Part shown: in pieces, positions 6,233 to 13,223 of the stretch
Layout: each line of letters starts with the position of its first letter
How positions within the stretch are numbered: the stretch's first letter is position 1
DNA from: Bacteroidales bacterium
Lineage (GTDB): Bacteria; Bacteroidota; Bacteroidia; Bacteroidales; UBA932
NCBI GenBank assembly: GCA_017551405.1
Contig: JAFZLP010000193.1
Span: forward strand, 1 to 15,711
DNA length: 15,711 nt
Direction of reading: 5' to 3'
Translations under genes and position numbers: made by a program
The notes under the pieces: model-generated
The model's database searches: none
What the model was told of the DNA's origin: nothing
Seen by the model: the letters and a program-made list of their open reading frames with translations, nothing else

Positions 6233-7021
6233 GATTTTTACGTCGGCAAAGACCGGCAGGTGGTCGGAGGCCTTCTCGAGCGAGGCCGCCTTCGACTTCG
6301 TGATCACTCCGGATTTGAGCGGCGTGACGTGCGCGAAGCCGGGATTGCGGAGAACCATTATGTAGTCGATGCAGATATCGGCCCCGTCGGAAGGATAAGT
6401 GGGCTGGTCGGGCGTAAGGATGTCCCAGAACTGCGCGAATTCCTGCATGCAGGCCTCGTTCCTCGGGGCATTGAGGTCCCCGGCCAGGAAAACGGGCTTC
6501 GACGAACGGCCATATTTACTCAACACATAATTGTTTATGATGCGCGACTGCTGGAGACGGGCGCTTTCATACTCATGGTCGAGATGGGTGGAGATGAAGA
6601 CGTACTTCGCGGTTTCCACCACTACGAATGCACGCACCTCGCTGCCTTCGAAGTTCGGGAGATTCCCGGCCGCGCCGTGCATGATGGCTGTAGGCGTGAC
6701 AATGCCGTCTCCGTAAGCGCCGCCCAGGTAGGGAATGGCCCTTCCGTAGCGGTATTCCCAGCCTCCGAGGCCGTAGGCAAGCTCGCGAAGCTGGTATTCG
6801 GGATTACGGGTATTGCAGCTGTCTAACTCATTGAGTGATACGATATCAGCCTTGTATTCCTTTATAATTGCAGCCACGTCGGGAGCGCTGTTCTCACCGG
6901 ATTTGTGGAAAACGCCCACATTGTACTGCATGAGCCGGACGGATCCTTCCTGCTTGCCGGTTACACCGCAGGAAGCGAGGAGCAATGCGGCTCCAAGGAG
7001 AATAAAAACGCGATTTTTCAT
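6227..7021 (-). CDS. Endonuclease/exonuclease/phosphatase-fold lipoprotein
   Basis: 264 aa. A lipoprotein signal ends in A-S-C18, so the protein is exported and anchored. The remainder is the metal-dependent EEP (DNase I-like) fold: QYNVGVF (32-38) with N34, SLNELD (62-67) with metal-binding E65, STHLDH (144-149), GDLNAP (181-186), CIDYIMV (217-223) and the catalytic SDHLPVF (252-258). All key residues of the fold are present, so it is likely active as a nuclease or phosphodiesterase/phosphatase; the substrate cannot be told from sequence. Exported Bacteroidota members of this family are common and may act on nucleic acid, phospholipid or sugar phosphate outside the cell. It is transcribed divergently from susC and is probably not part of that locus. 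The gene is monocistronic here. Confidence 0.9.
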   Translation of the reverse strand: MKNRVFILLGAALLLASCGVTGKQEGSVRLMQYNVGVFHKSGENSAPDVAAIIKEYKADIVSLNELDSCNTRNPEYQLRELAYGLGGWEYRYGRAIPYLGGAYGDGIVTPTAIMHGAAGNLPNFEGSEVRAFVVVETAKYVFISTHLDHEYESARLQQSRIINNYVLSKYGRSSKPVFLAGDLNAPRNEACMQEFAQFWDILTPDQPTYPSDGADICIDYIMVLRNPGFAHVTPLKSGVITKSKAASLEKASDHLPVFADVKIK

Positions 7022-7025
7022 ATCA

Positions 7026-7033
7026 CAAAGATG
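7026..7033 (-). promoter_or_regulatory. Probable -7 element of the EEP lipoprotein gene
   Basis: Read on the minus strand, CATCTTTG matches TAnnTTTG in five of the six fixed positions and ends 4 nt before the ATG. There is no matching -33 element. If used, it would again give a transcript starting close to the initiation codon. Confidence 0.4.
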
Positions 7034-7058
7034 GGAAAATAATCCCGGTAAATTTAAC

Positions 7059-7091
7059 TTTTTGCATTTTTTCGCACCACTTAGGCAAAAA
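7059..7091. repeat. Inverted repeat in the susC/EEP intergenic region
   Basis: TTTTTGC (7059-7065) and GCAAAAA (7085-7091) form a 7-bp inverted repeat with a 19-nt spacer. It lies just upstream of the proposed susC -7 element and upstream of the EEP promoter, where a regulator could act on both genes. The arms are low-complexity, so this could be chance. Confidence 0.3.
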
Positions 7092-7097
7092 AATACC

Positions 7098-7105
7098 TAT
7101 CTTTA
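7098..7105 (+). promoter_or_regulatory. Probable -7 element of the susC operon
   Basis: TATCTTTA matches TAnnTTTG except for the last base. It would give a leader of roughly 35 nt, A-rich and without an obvious stem, before the ATG at 7146. No good TTTG is found 19-21 nt upstream, which would fit a promoter needing an activator. The A-rich sequence right before the ATG is typical of Bacteroidota translation starts. Confidence 0.4.
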
Positions 7106-7145
7106 TTCTCATAAAACGAAACCTTTTACTAACCACCAATTAAAA

Positions 7146-10100
7146 ATGAAGAAACTAATCTTTGCTTTAGTGGCCATGCTGCTCCCAATGGGGTTGCTGG
7201 CGCAATCTTCAGTAAACGGCGTGGTAGTGGACACCCAGGGCGAACCTGTCATCGGGTGCGGCGTATTCGAAGTGGGCAATCCCACCAACGGCGTCGTAAC
7301 CGACAATGACGGTACCTTTGCCATCAGGGTTCCCTCCAACGCGACTCTTCAGTTCTCGTGCATCGGTTACACCGAGCAGCAGATTGCCGTAAACGGCAGG
7401 ACCGACATCAAGGTCACGCTCTCGGAATCCACCGAATTCCTCAACGAGGTCATGGTCGTTGCCTTCGGTACTACGACCAGGGAGGCCTTCACGGGATCTG
7501 CCGGAACCATGGGCGAGAACGAACTCTCCAAGGTACAGTTGTCCAACGCCGCCCAGGCCCTCGCAGGCCGCGTAGCAGGTGTGCAGATCAACAATACCTC
7601 CGGCCAGTTCGGCAGCTCTCCCTCCATTACCATCCGTGGTATCGGCTCCATCTATTCCGATACCGAGCCCCTTATCGTCGTCGACGGCATGCCTTATGAC
7701 GGCGACCTCAACCTTATCAACAGCAACGATATCGAGTCGATGGTCGTGCTCAAGGACGCAGCTTCCAACGCACTGTACGGTGCCCGAGGCGCAAACGGCG
7801 TCATCATGATCACCACCAAGCGCGGCAAGATCGGCGATGCCAAGATTACCGTCGATGCCAAGTGGGGTGTCAACAGCAACGCCCTCCAGCTCTACAAGAC
7901 CGTGAGCACCAGGGAGTTCTATGAGACCTACTACAAGACTCTCTACAACCAGGCAATGCTCGACGGCGCCAGCGCAGAGGATGCACACGCCCTCGCAAAC
8001 GCAGGCGTGCAGAACCCCAACATCGGTCCCGGTTACATGGTTTACACCGTTCCCCGCGGCGAAGACTTCATCCTCACCGGCGGCACCATGAACCCGAACG
8101 CCACCCTCGGCGCTTTCCACAACTACGGCGGACAGACCTTCTGGATCCAGCCCGACGACTGGCAGAAGGAAGGCCTTCAGAACGGTTTCCGTCAGGAATA
8201 CAACGTGTCCATCGCAGGTGCAGTCGACAAGATCAACTACTATTCTTCAGTCGGTTACCTCAATCAGCAAGGTATCCAGGAGAATCAGGACCAGAAGAGG
8301 CTCACCGCCCGTCTGGGTGCCGACTACCAGGCTAAGCCCTGGCTCAAGGTCGGTGCAAACTTCAACTACACCCATTATGTCTACCACCAGACCTCTGAAG
8401 GCACGCTCAACGCAGGCTTCATCTGGCAGACCATCAAGACCCAGGCTCCGGTATTCCCGGTTTACCTGCGCGATGCCAACGGCAACATCATGAAGGACAA
8501 GTGGGGTCTCGACATGTACGACTTCGCACAGTCCTACGGCATGAACAGGGCCGGCGGAACCGGCGGCAACACCATCTTCGGAAACAAGTACGACAATTCC
8601 GGCCATGACGGTAACTCCATCACCGCCAAGGGATATGCCGACTTCAAGCTGTTCCCGTTCCTCACCTTCACCATCAATGCCAGTGCCTACGACTACGACC
8701 GCAAGTACACTTACATCACCAGCCCGTTCGTAGACTACTACACCAACTCTTCCGACAACGGCTACCTGTACAAGAGCCAGCAGAGGGACTTCTCCTACAA
8801 CACCCAGCAGCTCCTCAACTTCAACAAGGCCTTCGACAAGCACAACGTCGGCCTCATGGTCGGTCACGAGTACTATAACACCAAGTACGAATACATGGGC
8901 ATGTCGGGCCGCAACTTCGGCATCGACGGCGTTACCGAAATCGACGCCCTCCTGCAGCTCAACCCGACTCCGTCTTCGAGCTCCAGCGTCTACAACAACG
9001 AAGGTTACTTCTCCCGCGCCCTCTACGACTACGACGGAAAGTACTACCTCTCCGCTTCGTTCCGCCGCGACGCATCCTCACGCTTCGCCGTGGATCACCG
9101 CTGGGGTAACTTCTGGTCGGCAGGTGCCGCATGGCTCATCTCCAAGGAAAGCTTCTTCGACGTTCCCTGGGTGAACACCCTCAAGTACAAGGTCTCCATC
9201 GGTTCGCAGGGTAACGACAACATCGGTAACTACCTGTATGCCAACTCCTACGACATCGTGAACAACGACAATAAGGTGGCATTCCAGTGGCGCCAGAAGG
9301 GTACCGAGGACATCACCTGGGAAACCAACACCAACTTCAATACCGGCTTTGAATTCGAGCTGTTCGACTATCGCCTCACCGGTAGCCTCGACTACTTCTA
9401 CCGCAAGACCTCCGATATGCTGTTCCAGATCAGCACTCCGCCGTCCATCGGCTACAGCAGCTACTGGACCAACCTCGGTGACATGCGCAACACCGGTTTC
9501 GAACTCGACCTCCATGCAGACGTCGTCCGCAACAAGAACTTCCAGTGGAACATCGACTTCAACATCTCCACTGCAAGGGACAAGGTGCTCAGGCTTCCTG
9601 ACGACCTCAAGACCGTGCAGGTCGGCGACCATATGGGTTACGTGAACGAAGACACCTCCTTCATCTCCAAGTACCGCTACTACATCGGCGAAGGACTCCC
9701 GCTCTACAGCTGGTATCTCCGCTCCTATGCAGGCGTCGATCCCGAAACCGGCGAAGCCCTTTACTGGAAGGACGTAACCGACGAGGAGGGCAATCCCACC
9801 GGTGAAAGGGAGACCACCAACATCGGAACCGAAGGCTCCTACTATCTCAACGGCAACGCGGCTCCCGACTTCTACGGCGGTCTCGGAATGCAGTTCTACC
9901 TCTACGGTTTCGACCTCTCCTTCAACCTGACCTACCAGCTCGGCGGCCTCGCATACGACTACGCATACGAGATCATCATGCACAACGGCAGCGGCAACCA
10001 GATCGGAACCACCTGGCACAAGGACATCCTCAGGGCCTGGACTCCGGAGAACAAGAACACCGACGTTCCCCGTCTGAATCAGACCGACGCCTACACCAGC

Positions 10101-10355
10101 ACCCGTTCCGACAGGTTCCTCGTGGACGCCAGCTATCTCAATTTCCAGAACGTGAACTTCGGCTACACCTTCCCGACCAAGTGGACCCGCGCCATGAAGG
10201 TGGACAAGATCCGCGTCTACTGTTCCGCTGAAAACCTGTTCTTCATCTCGAAGAGGCAGGGTATGGATCCCCGTTACTCGATTGCCGGTTGGAACAACAT
10301 GTCTTCGAACAACCCCATCCGTACAATCTCCGGCGGTATAACTCTCACCTTCTAA
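7146..10355 (+). CDS. SusC/RagA family TonB-dependent outer-membrane transporter
   Basis: 1069 aa from this ATG. The open frame runs further upstream, but that part lies antisense to the EEP gene and in the promoter region; the chosen Met begins a clear signal peptide (KKLIFALVAMLLPMGLLA, cut before Q20). Domain order: carboxypeptidase-regulatory-like beta-sandwich (about 22-95), a segment FLNEVMVVAFG (98-108) like the SusC TonB-box region, plug domain (about 113-230, with TIRGIGS at 162-168, LIVVDGMP at 176-183 and ALYGARGANGVIMITTKRG at 209-227), then a 22-strand barrel ending in ITLTF. There is no N-terminal STN domain, so control by an anti-sigma factor through this protein is unlikely. 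It would import glycan fragments with the SusD partner encoded 1 nt downstream. Alanine codons are almost never GCG (3 of about 70 by hand count), unlike apbE (13 of 36), a sign of high expression. Confidence 0.96.
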   Translation: MKKLIFALVAMLLPMGLLAQSSVNGVVVDTQGEPVIGCGVFEVGNPTNGVVTDNDGTFAIRVPSNATLQFSCIGYTEQQIAVNGRTDIKVTLSESTEFLNEVMVVAFGTTTREAFTGSAGTMGENELSKVQLSNAAQALAGRVAGVQINNTSGQFGSSPSITIRGIGSIYSDTEPLIVVDGMPYDGDLNLINSNDIESMVVLKDAASNALYGARGANGVIMITTKRGKIGDAKITVDAKWGVNSNALQLYKTVSTREFYETYYKTLYNQAMLDGASAEDAHALANAGVQNPNIGPGYMVYTVPRGEDFILTGGTMNPNATLGAFHNYGGQTFWIQPDDWQKEGLQNGFRQEYNVSIAGAVDKINYYSSVGYLNQQGIQENQDQKRLTARLGADYQAKPWLKVGANFNYTHYVYHQTSEGTLNAGFIWQTIKTQAPVFPVYLRDANGNIMKDKWGLDMYDFAQSYGMNRAGGTGGNTIFGNKYDNSGHDGNSITAKGYADFKLFPFLTFTINASAYDYDRKYTYITSPFVDYYTNSSDNGYLYKSQQRDFSYNTQQLLNFNKAFDKHNVGLMVGHEYYNTKYEYMGMSGRNFGIDGVTEIDALLQLNPTPSSSSSVYNNEGYFSRALYDYDGKYYLSASFRRDASSRFAVDHRWGNFWSAGAAWLISKESFFDVPWVNTLKYKVSIGSQGNDNIGNYLYANSYDIVNNDNKVAFQWRQKGTEDITWETNTNFNTGFEFELFDYRLTGSLDYFYRKTSDMLFQISTPPSIGYSSYWTNLGDMRNTGFELDLHADVVRNKNFQWNIDFNISTARDKVLRLPDDLKTVQVGDHMGYVNEDTSFISKYRYYIGEGLPLYSWYLRSYAGVDPETGEALYWKDVTDEEGNPTGERETTNIGTEGSYYLNGNAAPDFYGGLGMQFYLYGFDLSFNLTYQLGGLAYDYAYEIIMHNGSGNQIGTTWHKDILRAWTPENKNTDVPRLNQTDAYTSTRSDRFLVDASYLNFQNVNFGYTFPTKWTRAMKVDKIRVYCSAENLFFISKRQGMDPRYSIAGWNNMSSNNPIRTISGGITLTF

Positions 10356-10356
10356 A

Positions 10357-12270
10357 ATGGACAAGATCATGAAAAAATATATTTTGTTCGCTTCGTCACT
10401 GCTGCTCGCCTTCATACTCAGCGGCTGTATCCAGGAGACTTTCCCCACCGACTATGTGCTTGACAGCCAGATAGCCCAGTCGGAATCGGCCACCGAAGGC
10501 ATGATGAATGCAGTTTATTCCACCCTTTCCGGCTCCGACCCGCTCAACGACGGTCCTATGCCCTACGGCGGACTCAAGGTCATGCTCGACCACGGCACCA
10601 GCTCCCTCATCAGCCCGGGATACAACGGTTACAACACCATGCTGCAGTACTCGTACGGCAACTTCTCGTATACCAACAGGGCGAGGTGGCCGTCAGCCCT
10701 TTACTATGTATATATAAAGAGCGTCAACGACATCATCAGCCTCTATCCCGAAGGCACCGAGCTCACCGATGTCCAGAAGGGTTATCTCGGCCAGTGCTAT
10801 GCTTTCAGGGCACTCTACTACATGGAGCTCACTGAAATCATGGAGTGGAAGGATCCCACCGACCCGGTCATCACTCCGAAGCTCACCATGCCCGAGAGTA
10901 ATCTGAAGAACCTCGGCGTTCCTATCGTAACGGAAACCACCAGCAGCGAAACTGCCTCCAACAACCCCAGGGTTACCATCGACGAGAACTTCGACCTCAT
11001 CTTCGCCGATCTCGCGAAGGCCGAGGATCTGCTTGCCGACTTCGTCCGCACCGACAAGGTGCAGCCCGATCTGAGCGTCGTCTACGGCATCTACGCCCGC
11101 GCTTATCTGTATCTGGCTTCCAGGGCCAAGACTCTGGCCGCCAAGTACACCGATGAGGCCGCGCTGTGGCAGAGCTGCTACAGCTATGCCCAGAAGGCCA
11201 TCGATGCTTCCAAGTGCACTCCTCTCACCGAGGCCCAGTGGCTGGATCCCGTCAACGGCTTCAACAACCGCACTTCCCAGAATTCCTGGATGCTCGCATA
11301 CTCCGTGTCTGCCAGCAACACCGACGCTGTGGAAACTTCCTGGAGCCCCGCAAACATCATGGGCACCGAGACCAACTACATCGTTTACGGCTGGCGCGTA
11401 GGCCGCGGCCTCGCACGCCACTGGTATGACAGGCTGTCCGACAAGGACTGGCGCAAGAAGTCCTGGCTCGACCCCAGCTTCTTCTATGAGAGCAAGAACC
11501 AGAAACCCGGCGAGCCCTATCTGCTCGAGACCGATGCCGCAGGCAATCTCATCAACAACAAGTGGAACCTCTCCGGCGACAACACCAGCAACGAGCAGTC
11601 CGCATGGTCCGACGACTACGACGGCAGGCCCTGCGACGGATGGAAGTACGAGCTCAACAGCAGCGCTTCCTGGGTCCGCAAGCAGTGCAGCGTGGCCAAC
11701 GGCTTCCTTGGATTCCCGTATCTCTACATGAACCTCAAGTTCCGTCCGCATGCAGGCGGTTGGAGTGACGTCTATACCGGCGGCATTATCGACTGGCCCA
11801 TGATGCGCGTTGAGGAAATGTACTTCATCAAGGCCGAGGCTGCCCTCCACACCCAGGGTGTCGGCGGCGCCAAGAGCGAACTCGAGTCCTTCATGAAGAG
11901 CTACAGGTATCCCGAGTACACCTGCAACGCCTCCAGCGCAGACGACGTCCTTGAAGAGCTCATATTCGAAAAGGATATCGAGTTCTGGGGCGAAGGCGTG
12001 AACTACTTCGACGACAAGCGTCTCGAGAGAGGTCTGTACAGGTCTTATCTCGGCTGCAACCTCACCAGGAACCAGCAGATAATCAACTGCAGCGGCATCT
12101 TCCCGGGATGGACTCCCATGTTCTCCCAGACCGAGATGAACGCCAACACTGCGATTCTCCACTACAACACTCCGATCAATGCGGTAGCCAACTATCACGA
12201 CGAGCTGACTCTCGACGAGATAAAGCTCCACTATCTGGATCCCATTGACATAACCAAGCTCAAATTCTAA
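10357..12270 (+). CDS. SusD/RagB family nutrient-binding outer-membrane lipoprotein
   Basis: 637 aa, longer than the usual 500-600. The lipoprotein signal ends in L-S-G-C24; ATG at 10369 (MKKYILFA) is an equally possible start and would give C20. SusD proteins form the lid of the SusC barrel and bind the glycan at the cell surface. Family features are the early helical segment after the Cys, the GYLGQCYAFRALYYMEL helix (142-158), MRVEEMYFIKAEAAL in the second half (typical of SusD helical repeats), and the FWGEGVNYFDDKRL motif near the C-terminus. A long Asn/Ser/Trp-rich region in the middle of the protein (between about 370 and 470) may carry the substrate-specific surface. It starts 1 nt after the susC stop and has the same C-ending, GCG-poor codon usage. 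Confidence 0.96.
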   Translation: MDKIMKKYILFASSLLLAFILSGCIQETFPTDYVLDSQIAQSESATEGMMNAVYSTLSGSDPLNDGPMPYGGLKVMLDHGTSSLISPGYNGYNTMLQYSYGNFSYTNRARWPSALYYVYIKSVNDIISLYPEGTELTDVQKGYLGQCYAFRALYYMELTEIMEWKDPTDPVITPKLTMPESNLKNLGVPIVTETTSSETASNNPRVTIDENFDLIFADLAKAEDLLADFVRTDKVQPDLSVVYGIYARAYLYLASRAKTLAAKYTDEAALWQSCYSYAQKAIDASKCTPLTEAQWLDPVNGFNNRTSQNSWMLAYSVSASNTDAVETSWSPANIMGTETNYIVYGWRVGRGLARHWYDRLSDKDWRKKSWLDPSFFYESKNQKPGEPYLLETDAAGNLINNKWNLSGDNTSNEQSAWSDDYDGRPCDGWKYELNSSASWVRKQCSVANGFLGFPYLYMNLKFRPHAGGWSDVYTGGIIDWPMMRVEEMYFIKAEAALHTQGVGGAKSELESFMKSYRYPEYTCNASSADDVLEELIFEKDIEFWGEGVNYFDDKRLERGLYRSYLGCNLTRNQQIINCSGIFPGWTPMFSQTEMNANTAILHYNTPINAVANYHDELTLDEIKLHYLDPIDITKLKF

Positions 12271-12282
12271 ACAGTGGATATC

Positions 12283-13173
12283 ATGAAACTTTTCAGTAAA
12301 TTATTCATATCCGCGATTGCTGCGGCAGGTGTTCTCGCCTTCGTTTCCTGCGCTGAAGAACAGGAGCCGATAGGCGGAGGCTCCAGCACGGAGAGCTTCT
12401 TCTTCAAGCAGACCCTCAACTACAACCTGCTCACGAATCCCGAAATCAACATCCCGGTCGTCCGCCTCGGAAACTCGGGCGACCTCACCGTGAACGTCAC
12501 TTCCACGGGAGATCCCGAATTCACCGTGCCCTCCTCCGTCACCATCAAGGACGGTGACCGCACCGGATATCTGGCAGTTACATACAACCAGGCCAGCCTG
12601 CAGTACAACAAGCTGTACAATCTTGCCATCAAGATCTCAGGCTTCACCTCCATATATGGCTATGAAACTGCCGACGTCACCATCGAGTGGCCCACCTCAT
12701 TCTTCTCCTATGGTACCGGCGGTATCGAAGAAGGCTGGTGGGGCGAATTCGAAGAGAAGGAACTCTTTGTAAGGGACTACGCCAACAACGTATACCAGTG
12801 CTATCTTCCCGAATGTTGGGGCCACGACTCCGGCGGCAAGGAGGCAGGCTATCCGGTTCAGGACTATGTCTTCTACTGGAACACTGCCACCAACATGATC
12901 TATGTGCCTCTCCAGGCCATGGGCTGCGAAGACTGGTGCATTGCCGACAAGGGTGCCATCGCCTGCAAGTTCGGAGGTCCCGACTACGCAGAAGGCTCTG
13001 CCGAGTGGATGGACTTCATCGACAACTTCTACAAGCAGAACACCGATTTCGAGCATCCGTACTTCGATCCCGAAAAGAAGACCTTCTACCTGAGCAACTC
13101 CGCTGCGGTTTCCCCGGCAACCGGTGAGATCGTTTACGGTGATCCCGTCTTCGACAAGTACACTCTGGATTAA
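12283..13173 (+). CDS. Lipoprotein in SusE / surface-glycan-binding position, unrecognised family
   Basis: 296 aa from the ATG; an in-frame GTG 9 nt upstream (12274) is possible but less likely. The signal peptide (MKLFSKLFISAIAAAGVLAFVSC23) gives a lipoprotein. The N-terminal half (about 35-125) is a beta-rich domain with evenly spaced strands and an INIPVVRLGN motif, resembling Calx-beta/DUF-type sandwiches that often start Bacteroidota surface glycan-binding proteins. The C-terminal half (130-296) is unusually rich in Trp, Tyr and Phe and holds five cysteines (in QCYLPEC, MGCEDWC and ACKF), which could form disulfides outside the cell and a carbohydrate-binding surface. I do not recognise this half. 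Position directly after SusD and before an intrinsic terminator argues for a glycan-binding accessory protein; direct evidence is lacking. Confidence 0.8.
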   Translation: MKLFSKLFISAIAAAGVLAFVSCAEEQEPIGGGSSTESFFFKQTLNYNLLTNPEINIPVVRLGNSGDLTVNVTSTGDPEFTVPSSVTIKDGDRTGYLAVTYNQASLQYNKLYNLAIKISGFTSIYGYETADVTIEWPTSFFSYGTGGIEEGWWGEFEEKELFVRDYANNVYQCYLPECWGHDSGGKEAGYPVQDYVFYWNTATNMIYVPLQAMGCEDWCIADKGAIACKFGGPDYAEGSAEWMDFIDNFYKQNTDFEHPYFDPEKKTFYLSNSAAVSPATGEIVYGDPVFDKYTLD

Positions 13174-13183
13174 TTCCTTTCAG

Positions 13184-13220
13184 GCAGCCCGCAAAGCGCT
13201 TTGCGGGCTGCTTTTTTATT
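13184..13220 (+). terminator. Strong intrinsic terminator between the binding-protein gene and the GH89 gene
   Basis: GCAGCCCGCAAAGC (13184-13197) is followed directly by its exact reverse complement (13198-13211), then TTTTTTATT. The 14-bp perfect, G:C-rich palindrome with a T-run begins 10 nt after the stop of the upstream gene. The GH89 start codon comes 3 nt after the T-rich tract. No TAnnTTTG element lies between, so GH89 expression probably depends on read-through. Confidence 0.93.
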
Positions 13221-13223
13221 ACA

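Noticed and set aside
6813..7145. In-frame upstream extension of the SusC open frame
   Set aside because: It runs antisense through the EEP gene and across the promoter region; the Met at 7146 starts a clear signal peptide.
9078..12231. Long antisense open frames over susC and susD (456 and 512 codons)
   Set aside because: Same codon-bias artefact; the translations are Val/Gly/Glu-rich without motifs.
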